From contig CALNHX010002708.1 in the NCBI GenBank assembly GCA_940337035.1, positions 62,001 to 126,000 on the forward strand: 64,000 nucleotides of DNA. The letters run 5' to 3'. Origin of the DNA: Agriotes lineatus. Its lineage: Eukaryota > Arthropoda > Insecta > Coleoptera > Elateridae. A model generated the notes under the pieces. That model searched no databases, had not been told where the DNA came from, and worked only from the letters and a program-made list of their open reading frames with translations. The position numbers were made by a program, and so were the translations under genes. Below are positions 1-10,981 of this stretch, piece by piece (within the stretch, counting starts at the first letter, position 1; each line of letters opens with the position of its first letter).

Positions 1-180
1 AGTTCACATGTTTGGTTATCTCTGTTTAGGCGTATCTCGTGGCCCAAGTACTTAAAGGATGTAATTTCGGCTATTTGCACTTCGTCAAAGTATATCCTCG
101 CTAATAACCAAGTTCGTCATTACTTGAGTCTTCTAGATATTTATTCTCAGTCCTACTTCCTTTGAAATGTTGTTTAAGTC
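1..180 (-). pseudogene. LINE reverse-transcriptase fragment (RTE-like)
   Basis: Read on the minus strand, the first ~100 bases encode a stretch ending FKYLGHEIRLNRDNQ, the 'FKYLG' motif that follows the catalytic core in RTE-like LINE reverse transcriptases (often annotated in insects as craniofacial development protein 2-like). Upstream on the same strand (about 105-180) a second frame reads LNNISKEVGLRIN, followed by a stop and a frameshift. The fragment runs off the window edge. It is a dead scrap: both frames are broken within 180 bases. The clade assignment comes from remembered family sequence. Confidence 0.7.
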
Positions 181-406
181 CCCTAAATTAAAGTAACTAT
201 CAACAAAAAAAATTGGTAGTGATTATACAGGGAGTTAAAACATTTAAAAAAGCAAATAATTTTTAAAGCCCTCTAGTGGCTAAACTAAGCAAATTTGTAT
301 ATATGTAAGTTGAGTTAAATCATCATATTTTGGGCCAACGATTCACCCCTAGAAATTTTTCCGTCGACTTCCTTAACACCCTGAAGAAATTATAATAATG
401 CAGAAA

Positions 407-550
407 TTACTCGCTAACAGACATGGCTGACTCCTCAACTGACTTGGAGTTAGTATCCATGCAGTTTACATCACCCATGTCACTGTCTGATGAATCGCTA
501 ACGTAACTTGATTCGTCGATCAGCTTGACAGTTTCAGAGCTGGGTTCAGC
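407..550 (-). other. Acidic, serine-rich open stretch, possible terminal exon remnant
   Basis: The minus strand has a 47-codon open stretch rich in Ser, Asp and Glu (for example YVSDSSDSDMGD), ending in TAA at 407-409. It is preceded directly by an in-frame stop and has no ATG at its start. Its composition looks coding, unlike the surrounding AT-rich DNA. It could be a last exon (an AG lies just upstream) or an acidic N-terminal scrap of a piggyBac-type transposase. Nothing in it identifies a family. Confidence 0.2.
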
Positions 551-2359
551 TTAAAACACTTCTAACAGTAGGGATGGGGCGGGGGTGCTCGCATAGACGC
601 ATGCATACGCTTTGCTGTTATGTGAGTAATACGTAATATGAGTAGGCAGTAGGTAGAAAATGTTACTTTTGTTTATTAAACATTTTTCTAGTATGTGCTG
701 TAGTTTTCTTGAACTTTAAAGTGCATGTAAAATCAAAATAAGTTTAAACTTTGTCGTTTGCTTACCTGCCGCCAACCATACCTACCAAAACGTGATGCCA
801 ATTACAAAAATGAATTAAAAAACAAAAAAAACCGTTTTTTGTGGTCTGTTTAGGTTTTTTATTCGATTTAAAAAACGCGTTTTTTTACATCACTACAACA
901 AATATACTCAGATAGGTCAATCACATCTGAAATATAGATGGTAGCGGCAACGAACTCAGGTATTGAAAGATTCAAGTCTGTACATTTGATTTATTAACCA
1001 AAGTTGCATGTGGTAACCAGTACAGGAAAATTAAAACTAAATATCGTCCGTTCTCTATTAAATAAGGGAAAAGGGGTACCCCACATAAAAGTTATCAAAG
1101 CAATAGTTAATATACATGAAAATCTAGTGCCCCTTCGGCGATGAACGGGAGGGCAACAAAACAGCTTAAAACAGCAGAAGCTAGGTACCAATGACAACTA
1201 AACGTCAGTCAAGCAGGTATCCGGGAATGTAGTTACAAGCGCTGAACCCCTACAGCTTCGGTTGATGTTTGAAGTAGTACTTTCATAGATGACGTTACTG
1301 TTTCGCCCTGGAGTTGACGCTAATTGTTCACCCTGAAGGTGAGGCTACAAATTCCCAAATAATAGTTGGCTCATTGAAATTACGAATTTACAATAAGAAA
1401 TTGGAGGATATACACCTATCCTGTATAGTAACAGGCGAAACCAATACGACAAGGAAGTTCTGTGTTTCTTAAACCATCTTACGATGTGGGTAGAAATCCC
1501 AGAAGGTGTCCAATTCTCAAATCTGCATGTAAGCAACCTTCCCCAATTAATAATTCAGAACTGAAGCCTCGAGAACAACCCCATCGTGAAAGGGACGCTA
1601 CTTTTTTCCGCAAAACAATTCAAAAACAAAACTTGTTATTTCCCAGCTGGTAACTCCAATTCCCTTTCAAACGCTAATACTGCGTTTATACAACGACGAC
1701 CGTGTTCCAATAAAGAAACATTTACACGGCCGTGCATTACTTCAACTAATATTCAAAACTCAAGTTAATTACGCTTTTCTGGCGTAACAAAATTAAGGGA
1801 GAACATAGAGATCCATCATGTTCCAAAGACTCAAATTTTTCGGTCCCATTATGATAAGCGAATAACGAAATTGTAAGAATGGTATCCGAGTGAAGACCAT
1901 CTAGAACAAGAGATCGTAATGGACCAGAGTGTAAGTGATGGAACGTATTTATGCAGGATTTAAAAGCAATGGGCATACAAGGATAGAGGGGTTTAATTTA
2001 AAAAAGTAAGGAATGGAAGAGCGAAGAAAAGAAGTGTAATCCACCTCGACAAATAGATTAAAACTTCTCCATAGAAGGGGCTGTAATCTTTAGGATTGGA
2101 GCCTGATGTTGATGATGATGCCATTGGACAAAATAGTAAGATTGAACTAGCAACCCTGGCGCTAAGGTAACACTGTAATAATGTCTCTACGAGAATGGAT
2201 AGGGAATAGAAAAAAGTAGAAATGGAATGGATCATATCTTTCAGTAATATCACATGTAGTTAGAGGAAGAACAATTGAAACATTATGACATAGGTGAGGC
2301 GTCGGTAGAGAGCGAAGCAAAAAAGTGTGATTTCTAAAGTAGTTAACAATAGATAAAAA
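551..2359. other. No recognisable gene
   Basis: AT-rich sequence with only short random open frames. Around 775-890 there are A- and T-runs in inverted orientation that could fold. No domain, terminal repeat or RNA gene was recognised. Confidence 0.5.
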
Positions 2360-2590
2360 TTTAATCTATAATATAATTTTCCTTAATGTGTGTCCGTGTG
2401 TCCGTGAGTCCGTAAGTCCGTGGCACGTTCCGGCTTCACACATGTTTATATTTGTTTAGGTTTTGTTTTTCTTATTTTGGCGCTCGGCTCGGAGCTTATC
2501 GCGTATCCTATTTCACACGTGCGCGTAGCGCGCCGTTTGCTTGTATATAATAAAAATGCAAGCAGCAAAATAGATCTGTCTTTTGTCTGT
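2360..2590 (+). repeat. Dispersed repeat, copy A (Helitron-like start)
   Basis: This block begins TCTATAATATAATTTTCC after an A and closely matches a second copy beginning at 9918. Shared pieces include TTAATGTGTGTC, CGTTCCGGCTTCACA, GTTTATATTTGTTTAGG and TCGCGTATCCTATTTCAC. Copy A carries an extra degenerate GTCCGT tandem (about 2390-2422). The 5' TC after an A would fit a Helitron end, but I could not confirm a CTRR 3' end with a hairpin. Confidence 0.6.
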
Positions 2591-5035
2591 TACTTATCTC
2601 ATTTCACAATTCACGATAAACTACTTTAAGATTTCAAAACATAGATAAAAAAATTAATATTAGAGTTACTATATTTTTAATGGCCAAATATTTAGATGCC
2701 AAAGAGATAGTTTCTCATATTTTTGAATGAAAAATTATAAATATATTGCATCAAATAATTTCTGCCGGTGAGATAGCACGTCACGATTCAATTAATGAGT
2801 GCTGAATCTGCAATAGTAACGGCTGTGATGAAAAGCAGATAACCTTTATAAGACTTGATATCACGTCTCTTTTCTTCTACAAAATCTTGAATTTAACTCA
2901 TTCAACAGCAACACATTTAATAATCACTTTCAAGATGAAAAATCATTAAATGTACTCCACTCGGCAAGTTTAATGCAAAGTGTATTTTTTCAGTACATAA
3001 GCCCACTGTGTGCTCAAATACATATGGTTTTTCTTAACCACCAAAGCATATTTTCTTTATTACGCAACAAAATAGTTTCGTAATTGTGGAATTCGTATAT
3101 TCGCGTAATGTCTAGAAACGATTTGAGTATTTCATTTCTGATTTCTTAAGTTCATATGGATAACGAACTTACAGTGGGAATATCAGGCAATCTGAAGTGC
3201 TGAAAATATTCGAATAATGTTAATGATGTTTGTAACATTCTTGGCTGCGATCAATTAAAATACAGCAGATCCTTGATTTCTGTAGGCGGATTAACTGGTT
3301 TGTGGATAAATCTTGTCGATACTTTAATATTTAACTCGAAATGCTTATAAATAGGCATTTGAAGCATACTTTTTATTATGTTATTCATAGGAAAATCCTT
3401 ATATTATTTTAGTAGTTATTTCGTACAACCTTTGTCGTCTTCTCTATTCTGTAAGCGGGGCGGATTTTGGATCTAAAAATTTTTTCAGCATTAAAAAGAT
3501 ACAACTATTTTTGACGAATCTAAGTAATAGCTTTAGTTTAAATTTTTGGTTGAATGCTCTTTCAATGTATAGAAAATTCGGCTGTTGGGTGTAACTGATT
3601 ATTGACTATCTATCCTTTTCTAATCCATTTTTATTGGTTATGACTAGGAATACACTTATTTAACACCTTCTCTTGTACAGTTTACTGGATGTTGTACAAT
3701 TAATTGGTAAAGATAATCTAAAAGCTATAACATTTCTTGAGCCGATATCAACAGCCATGATTAGTATAGGAAAGGTATATATGCTTTTATTGTTTGAGGA
3801 TGTTTTGAAGTTCAACAACAGCCAAGATATTATTTTGTACGCCAACATTTTCTTGAGAATTACATAAAATTTTTGTCTGTCCAGCACTAATCTAAGTGAT
3901 AGAGTTCTGTGAATATTGTAGTACTTCTTATTATTTTTTTATTGTAATTATTAATTAGTATTTGTAGTACTAGTATGTTCTTTTCAGGACATACGCTAAA
4001 ATACGTTTTAGATGCGGACTAAACTCATGTTTGTGTAAAGACCAACATAAAAGTTATAAACGATATTATGTGATTTTAGCACTCTAAAATTCTAAAATAC
4101 CTTTTTGAGAGAATATTAAACTTATATTTGCTTATAAGTATTCTAAAAGCAATTTATAATGCGCGGTTTTATTAATTCTAATACTTTTTTATGCCAACTT
4201 TGACTGGTTCAAGAAAATGCCTATGAACATATTCTTTTACCTATAGCAGTTTTCAGGATGTTTCGAATTTTAATAGTAGCTAACAGAACATGATAATAAA
4301 ATTCGCTTTTGGGTCCATATGTTTATTGAAAACGTGAATTTAAAAAATATAAATCACAAAGAGTTCTATGAATATAAATACTTGTTTTGAGTTTACCGCT
4401 ATGACTTGCATTTATTGTTGTATTTATTGCATGCTTTAAAATATGACCTGACTCAGCGTCACCTAAGCTTAGTAACAGTTATTAATAATCTTTCAATATA
4501 GAGCCAATGTGTACGTTTGTGTATTGTAATAGTTACTTGTTAATAAATCAAGTTAAGTTTCGAACTATCGCGAGTGTATGTGAGTTTTCGTCATCAGCAA
4601 AACGCGGGTGTACAATTCTTGCAATCGTCGCCGGAAGCAATTGGAAAAAGCGCGAAAGACATACTAAGTGTGACAAGCGCGAACAGGAGGCTTTAGTGGT
4701 ATAACCTTTGGAAGGAACAGTTTATTTCTTCTTAGTTCGAATCAGTTCCCTACCTAGTTCTGCGGGTTCTGTATAACAATCAGTTGTAAATACAAGTCGA
4801 TAGCGTCTCCAGCCAAGAGCTGCAAAACCTCGAGAAAGGGGTTTACACCGTCAACCAACGCGAGAAATTCTGCCACAGCTGGGAAACAGTTCCATTGCGG
4901 ACCTCCACGCAGTTAGTAAAGATTGGTGATTTACCCATTTGACATCTGCAAAATTAGCAAATTGTGTCACATTGCGCTACTCTGGGAATCAAACTAGGAT
5001 ACAGTTTTGGGCTCAACATAATTTTATGAATTACA
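2591..5035. other. No recognisable gene
   Basis: AT-rich DNA with short open frames only. A less AT-rich patch around 4500-4950 could be a decayed LTR or LINE 5' region, but no terminal repeat or domain supports that. Confidence 0.4.
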
Positions 5036-5990
5036 ATACATAGAAGCGATGTTGCCCAGGTATTTGATGAAATTCAACGTGACGAATTTGTAAAACAACT
5101 ACAAACAGCAGGTTTAGACGGTAAAGATCTAAGAGTAATAAGTAATCTGTACATGACAGAAGACATTAAAAATTAGTCAAACAAGAGTGCGTACGTTCTC
5201 AAATCGTTTAAAGTTTGTGTAGAAACAGCTGTTCAGGAAGGTATGAAAGATGGGCCAGAAGAAATAGAAATAAATAAATGGAATCATCTTCAACAAGATC
5301 CGCTATGCAAACGATACTGCTGAATTTTATGACCTACAAATCCTTGTCGATAACGTATATAGCGACAAAAACACATTGATCTAAATATAACTATATCTAA
5401 AACAAAATGTTCTTCAGTGGATCAAATAAAGGTATACATGTAAATTTGAACGACGAATAGATAGCTAGGGCAGGTTTTCTAAAAATGAAAAACATTGTGT
5501 GTAATTTGAACCTGAAAAAGAAAATTATATTTAGAGTACTATAGTGGTACGTGTGGCCGTTACTGCTGTACGGTTCCGAAATATGGACAATGGAAACGAT
5601 ATCAAAAAGATAATTCAAGCTTTTGGGTTATGGTTGTACTACAGCTTACTATTAAAAATAACCATGGGCAGCTAGAAGACTTAATGAAGAAATTTTTGAC
5701 GGAATGAATGTACAACAACCGAATCTACAATAGTCAACGTAGTAGCTAAAAACACTACGTATACTTTTGCTATAGAATGCGATACAGGCATTATAAAATG
5801 CTGCTAGAAGAAAAAGTAGAAGGGAAAAAGATGTTTTAGAAGAAAGAGAAAATCTTAGTTTAAGAATATCAAAGAATGAACTGGTCGAAACACAGCGCCA
5901 CTATTTGATATTACATAAAATCGAGACAATTTCGCCCTTTATAGTTGCCGAATTTACTTGAGATGGTACCGAACAGAACAGAACGGATTC
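5036..5990 (+). pseudogene. Decayed RTE-like LINE reverse transcriptase (C-terminal half)
   Basis: Translated pieces in changing frames follow the order of an RTE-like reverse transcriptase. About 5052-5165 reads QVFDEIQRDEFVKQLQTAG then LDGKDLRVISNLYM. At about 5290-5335 the catalytic box reads IRYANDTAEF. About 5780-5840 reads RYRHYKMLLEEKVEGKK, the basic C-terminal part. The catalytic YADD is YAND here, so one metal-binding Asp is Asn, and there are many stops and frameshifts. It is on the opposite strand from the scrap at 1-180 and may be the same family. No target-site duplication or tail was identified. Confidence 0.7.
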
Positions 5991-6286
5991 TATTAGATTA
6001 GATTAGGAAGGTATGCATTAACACATTCTTACATAACGTTCATAATGGTTTGAAGTATACACAATTTGCTATATATTACAATTGTTTTTTTATCTATTGA
6101 AGTAAGAAACTTTAAACTTTGATGTAAAGTCTTACTTTATACTCCATTCGTCTACAAATTAATTTCTAATACTAATCGAAAGTAGTTGTCAACAATTACT
6201 ACCAGCAATTTTATCAATAATAGTAATTATGTTACGTAGAATACGTGAAGTTACTGTCGTGTGTATTTGATGGAAATTGTATAAAA

Positions 6287-6318
6287 GGCCTGTTTACATT
6301 ATATGTTTTTGCTTATGA
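6287..6318 (+). repeat. Harbinger left terminal inverted repeat
   Basis: Starts GGCCTGTTTACATTATATG and is the reverse complement of 12591-12622 over 32 bases. Copies of CTCATAAG follow at roughly 6346, 6400 and 6412. Confidence 0.85.
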
Positions 6319-6617
6319 TTTGGTTATGATTTATTGTAAGAGAAACTCATAAGCTCGTACTAGTTGTTTACACCATAAGATTTTTCGTATGAGATGACTC
6401 ATAAGCCAACTCATAAGAAAACATATGGAATACTTCAGTACTTATTTTCTATGAGATTACTTGTGAGAAACGGGTGAAATTTTAAATTTTGCGCCATTTA
6501 GGAAGTTTCACTAAACAAAAATCCCTAGTCACTGCATAACTCTTAACCTCTATTTTCAATTAAAGCAAGAGTTACGGTTTTATCAGAGGCATTAAGTAAT
6601 TTGTTGATTATTTGAAA

Positions 6618-6886
6618 ATGGACCCTAATATCAAGAAAACAAAAAGCAAGGATGACAATAAGATATGTAAAGCATTATTTAATAATACTTTTATAGAATT
6701 TGTTTATTGCTTTTGCAGATTGATTGGACAGTTGAATTAACGACAAAATTAATTCAGTTGTATGAAAATTATCCATGCTTATACAATTGTAAGAACATAT
6801 TTTATAAGAATAACCATGCGAGAACAGATGCGGTATTTAAAATTTGGGGGAAATACAAAAAGATATTTAAAAAAAATGAACTAATA
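6618..6886 (+). pseudogene. Harbinger MADF-domain protein, 5' half
   Basis: MADF (Myb/SANT-like) proteins bind DNA and are encoded beside the transposase in Harbinger elements. An ATG at 6618 opens a short basic leader (MDPNIKKTKSKDD). After a likely small intron ending at TTTTGCAG (6719), the frame reads IDWTVELTTKLIQLYENYPC then LYN, the first MADF helix. The donor that would match this acceptor reads ATATGTAAAG, so its GT may be mutated. The frame is cut at about 6886 by the fold-back element and resumes after 10172. Confidence 0.75.
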
Positions 6887-6912
6887 TAGTGTGTCCCCGG
6901 ATTGAGTTCACT
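6887..6912 (+). repeat. Fold-back element left terminal repeat
   Basis: AGTGTGTCCCCGGATTGAG and the following bases match the reverse complement of 10146-10171, with T in place of C at the outermost base. Confidence 0.8.
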
Positions 6913-7060
6913 ATAGGTATAATTGCCAAAAAAATTTACAATTTTATTTTAATGTTTTGGGATTCCGCTTTGCTTGGTCTGAAGAGAATTTTAAGAATAT
7001 TTACAGTTTTTGAAAACACAAGTTGGCCTTGACAGTGAAGCAAAAACTATTTTCTTTTCA

Positions 7061-7178
7061 GGTAAACTACCCTTTCTGTTCATGATACGGCAAAATTTTA
7101 CCAAGAAAAGTTGTTCAGAATGATAAATTATACAAAATTTCATGAAGATTTACCTACTTAAATTAAACCGTTAAAATT
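7061..7178 (+). repeat. About 125-bp unit repeated six times in alternating orientation
   Basis: The unit contains GTAAACTACCCTTT, TTCATGATACGGCAAAATTT, an AAAAGTTGTT box and AAACCGT. Six copies occur: plus at 7061-7178, minus at about 8850-8990, plus at about 9170-9295, plus at about 9322-9440, minus at about 9470-9600 and minus at about 9625-9750. Facing pairs form long stems. The Tc1 element sits in the loop between the first two copies. Confidence 0.75.
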
Positions 7179-7183
7179 GTACA

Positions 7184-8847
7184 TACGAGCCCAGTCGCAA
7201 ATGAATTGGACCATATTTATAATGTAAACTTTTTTGAACATGACTGTTGTAATATAATCGCTATGGCAAGGAAACATTTATATACATATATGCTACAGCT
7301 CTTACTAAAATTTACCAAAGGTTTGGTGGGACATATTACGTTTTTATATTAAAGTACAATTTAAAACAAAACCTAAGAAAGAATCCGCTGTCGCATATAT
7401 ATTGGACCACTGCGTTAAATAATTTAAGATTAAGTTGCCGGGAGAAACAAATGACAACTGTCAACAATATTTGCAAACTGTGACGTTTGTAGCTCGCGTA
7501 ACTCGCACTTGTAAGTTTTACTTTAATAAAATGACTCGTGGAAAGCCATTATCTGAAGATATTCGAAATGCAATCGTTGCTGCTTATAACAAAAATTATT
7601 CTGGACGTAAGATTGCAAAAATCTTATCCCTACCGCAAGGAACGGTTCGCAACATTATAACCCAACATAAACACACAGGTTCGGTAAGTGTAAAACTCAA
7701 AACAGGTCGAATTTCAAAAATTACGACGCGTGATCAACGTGTATTACAACATTTACTCAAGAAGGACAGGCGTATGCCATCACGACAACTTGCTGTAGAA
7801 TGGGGAGATGCCATAGGAAAACGTATATCTAAAGATACTTGTTTAAGAAATATTAAGAAACTCGGCTACGGCTTTTATAAGGTATGTTAAAGAAGGCGAC
7901 AGTTTTTAGTGTTGAAATTTAAAATTTGTAGGCAAAACAGAAACAACTACTTACAGTGAAACAAAAAACAGCAAGGGTACAATGGGCTCGAGAACACGCC
8001 ATATGGTCACAAAAGCAATGGGAAAGTGTTATTTGGAGCGATGAGTCCAAATTTGAACTTTATGTGGGCGATACTCGTAGCAGAATAATAAGAAAAAAAG
8101 GAGAAGAATATCACAGGGACTGTATACGACGAAAGGTCAAGTTTCCTGCCTCTGTAATGGTGTGGGGCTGCATGTCCTCACAAGGGGTAGGTCGGCTATG
8201 CTTGCTAGAAGGTACTGTTAATGCTTACAAGTATAAGGAGATCCTTGAAAACGAACTAATGCCGTCAATTCCAATCCTGAAGAACAGTGATGGTGACTTT
8301 GTTTTCCAACAGGACGGCGCTACGTGCCATACGGCAAAATTATCTATTAATTTTCTCGAATCTAATAATGTTCCCATATTAATATGGCCTTCTAGCAGCC
8401 CAGACTTGTCTCCGATCGAGACACTTTGGCACGAAATGAAAAAAAGGCTAAGAACCACTCCGATTCGTACCAAATCAGAATTAAAAGAAACGCTCCTAAA
8501 AATTTGGGAAACTTTTTCTGCTGAATTTTGTAAAAAGCTTGTGGAAACCATGCCTAGGCGAATTGCCGCAGTTTTAAAGCGGAAAGGAGATTGCACGCAG
8601 TGGTGATATTCTTTTGTTCTTCATGGTCCAATTAATATGCGACGGCGAATTTATTATGTTCTTACTTAATAATAATTTACAACACGGTTTCTTGTTACAA
8701 TATTATAATTTATTAATAAATTTATAGTTAATAATAAATACTGTAGCGTTTTTCACTTACTTTTGTTATTGTCACAATTGTCTAGGATAAAATCACATAT
8801 AATTAATAAACCTCGAGTGGTCCAATTCATCTGCGACTGGGCTCGTA
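7184..8847 (+). mobile_element. Tc1-family DNA transposon, apparently complete
   Basis: A TA flanks the element on each side (7184-7185 and 8846-8847). Its ends are inverted repeats of about 27 bp that begin CGAGCCCAGTCGCA and run into ATGAATTGGACC, with one mismatch (AAATG on the left, AGATG on the right). The single gene inside (7531-8606) encodes a DD34E transposase with one small intron. It has inserted into the loop of the surrounding fold-back repeats. With near-identical ends and an open gene it looks young. Confidence 0.9.
7531..8606 (+). CDS. Tc1 transposase (two exons)
   Basis: Tc1 transposases bind the terminal repeats and cut and rejoin the element at TA sites. The ATG at 7531 was chosen because it gives the family-typical N-terminus (MTRGKPLSEDIRNAIVAAY). 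Exon 1 (7531-7881) encodes 117 residues with the paired helix-turn-helix DNA-binding region. A 50-nt GT-AG intron (7882-7931) follows, and exon 2 (7932-8606) encodes 224 residues. The joined 341-residue protein has the usual family length. Catalytic Asp154 (WSDES), Asp245 (QQDGA) and Glu280 (SPIE) give DD34E spacing. Without splicing, the first exon runs into a stop at TAA 7888-7890. No disrupting mutation was seen. Confidence 0.9.
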
Positions 8848-9878
8848 CCTATTTATTAAAAATTACGGTTTGATTTAAGTAGGTAGAACTTCCTGAAATT
8901 TTGTATGGGGCCATAATTTCGCATTCTGAACAACTCTTCTTAGTAAAATTTTGCCGTATTATAAACAAAAAGGGTAGTTTACCTGAAAAGAAAATACAAT
9001 AGTGCGTCCCAGGATTGATGTTACAAGCGGTGAAATGGACTAAAAATTTTTGAATTTTATTTTAAGGTTCTGGGATTCGGTCCTGCTTGCTTTGAAAAGA
9101 ATTTTAAGAATATTTTCAGTTTTTGAAAAACAAGTAGGCCTTGGCAGGGAAGTGAAAACTATTTTATTTTCCGGTAAACTACCTTTTTTGTTGATGATAC
9201 GGCAAAATTTTATTAAGAAAAGTTGTTTAGAATGATAAATTATGGCCCTATACAAAATTTCAGAAAGATCTTCCGACTTAGAAAATACCGTTATTTTTTT
9301 TTAAAATTGCATTTTATTTTCAGGTAAACTACCCTTTTTGTTCATGATACGGCAAAATTTTATTAAAAAAAGTTGTTGATAATAATAAATTATGAGCGTA
9401 TACAAAATTTCAGAGAGATCTGTCGACTTAGATTAAACCGTCATTTTTAATAAATGCATTTGTTTAAACAAAAAATAACGGTTTAATCTAAGCCGACAGA
9501 TCTTTCTGATATTTTGTGTAGGGCCATAATTTATCATTATCAACAACTTTTCTTAATACAATTTTGCCGTATCATGAACAAAAAGAGTAGTTTACCTGAA
9601 AATAAAATACAATTATCTAAAAAATAACGGTTTTAATAAGTCGACAGATCTTTCTGAAATTTTGTATAGGGCCATAAACTATCATTCTAAACAACTTTTC
9701 TTAACAAAATTTTGCCGTATCATGAACAAAAAGGGTAGTTGACCTAAATAGAAAATAGTTTTTTCACATTTTTCATGGCCGACTTAATTTCTAAAAATTA
9801 AAACTCTGCTTAAAATTGTTTTCAGACCAATCAGGGCGGGATCCCAAAACATTAAAATAACATTGTAAAATTCCGCCT

Positions 9879-10133
9879 TGTAGGCCAAGCTCCTTCATGG
9901 GGTGTTAGTGCCTCACCATCTATAATATAATTTTCCTTAATGTGTGTCTATGGCACAAAATAAAATCTCACGTTCCGGCTTCACAGATGTTTATATTTGT
10001 TTAGGTTTTGTTTTTCTCATCTTAGCGCTCGGTCGGAGCTTGACCTTTCGCGTATCCTATTTCACGTGCGCGCCGATTCAAGACTCGCAGTGCGTAGCGC
10101 TCGGTTTGCTTGTTATTATTAAAATTTGTTGTC
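9879..10133 (+). repeat. Dispersed repeat, copy B, inserted in the fold-back element
   Basis: The right arm of the fold-back element matches the inverse of its left arm up to about 9878 and again from about 10134, so the bases between are an insertion. From 9918 (TCTATAATATAATTTTCC) it matches copy A at 2360. The first 39 bases have no counterpart that I can see in copy A. Confidence 0.65.
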
Positions 10134-10171
10134 GATTATACCTGTAGTGAACTCAATCCGGGGACACACTG

Positions 10172-10785
10172 TATAAGAAGCCAGTTTACGCATGAACACG
10201 CCCGAGTGAGGACATGCCATGTGTATAAAACAACTGTAACGGGAGCAGATAAAGATGAAGACGGCTCATACGAACCAACTGTTTGGTGGTCTGAACATTT
10301 TCTATTTTTAAGCGATCACATTAAAGGTAGAAAAGGAAAATGGAATCTGTTGGAGGAGACTATAAATGAGGAGGAAACTGTAAATTATGGGAGCAACAGT
10401 GACTCTGAAATATTTACTGCAGATACTCCAGAAACCGAGGCATCAAGTTCCAGTTCCAAATAAAAAAAAACGAAAAGTAAGCAACGACTCACGGGAGCCA
10501 AAAACCGCTGATGAATTACCTGAGGAAGCAGCTATCCGCCAAACTGTAGCAACTCTGCATATACTTCAACAAAATTTATTGAAGGCTACGGATGCTGAAA
10601 ACGGCGAGGCAGAAGTATTGGGCAAATGGGTTGCTAGTGAACTTCGTCCAATAGATGATATTGAAATCGTAAACGATTTAAAACATGAGATAAACAATGC
10701 TATCTACAGGGCAAAATTAAAAGTGGATTGCAAAAGCAAGGATGGGTGTAACGATAGAATTCGATCTCCTGTAGAAATTATTTAA
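10172..10785 (+). pseudogene. Harbinger MADF-domain protein, 3' half
   Basis: This continues the MADF gene cut at 6886. It reads RSQFTHEHARVRTCHVYK, then SYEPTVWWSEHFLFLSDH, the aromatic second half of a MADF domain, followed by an acidic Ser/Glu-rich linker. The frame closes at 10461 next to a run of A's. The next frame continues with a basic NKKKRKVS patch, like a nuclear localisation signal, then EVLGKWVASELRPI, which resembles the BESS-like C-terminal helix of these proteins. It ends at TAA 10783. The A-run shift and the insertion make it non-functional. Confidence 0.75.
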
Positions 10786-10807
10786 TTTTGTAATATTTTA
10801 ATGCTAT

Positions 10808-10912
10808 GCGATTGAAAAAAGAGGAATTAGAGCATGCCGGGACCAGATTATTAAGGTTGATACTGCCATTTCTCACATTTTTTGCTGCTCTAATTCATCT
10901 TTTTTCAGTCGC
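10808..10912. repeat. Inverted repeat between convergent Harbinger genes
   Basis: GCGATTGAAAAAAGAGGAATTAGAGCA pairs with its near-inverse ending TTTTTTCAGTCGC, leaving a loop of about 50 bases. It lies between the stop of the MADF gene (10785) and that of the transposase (10982). It may be a small separate insertion or a shared 3'-end structure. Confidence 0.65.
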
Positions 10913-10981
10913 ACAGTATATACAGTAGGTTTTGCTTATAATAAATTAAATCATTCAAAAATTAAATTTTTTAATTGCTTT

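Larger units (their letters stand above)
6887..10171. mobile_element. Fold-back Tc1/mariner-like composite inserted in the Harbinger MADF gene
   Basis: The ends read TAGTGTGTCCCCGGATTGAG and its near-perfect inverse (10146-10171), with TA directly outside both (6885-6886 and 10172-10173), the Tc1/mariner target. A second copy of the left end starts near 9001 (AGTGCGTCCCAGGATTGA), so the structure holds two partial element copies in tandem. The interior is alternating inverted repeats plus two secondary insertions, a Tc1 (7184-8847) and the dispersed repeat (about 9879-10133). No transposase of its own is present, so it is non-autonomous. Confidence 0.75.

Noticed and set aside
3660..3890. Overlapping 64- and 75-codon frames on both strands
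   Set aside because: Chance openness in AT-rich DNA; no motif.
4500..4800. Possible solo LTR
   Set aside because: AATAAA-like and a mid-GC patch only; no TG...CA pair or duplicated flank found.
6618..6720. AT-AC (U12) intron in the Harbinger MADF gene
   Set aside because: The ATATGTAAAG donor lacks the U12 consensus; a mutated GT donor is simpler.
8225..8596. 123-codon minus-strand frame inside the Tc1 transposase
   Set aside because: Antisense shadow of exon 2; no domain and no signals.
9000..9760. Regularly repeated ~125-bp units, reminiscent of an array
   Set aside because: Units alternate in orientation, are long and contiguous without unique spacers, and lie in a eukaryotic fold-back element. 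It is not a CRISPR array.
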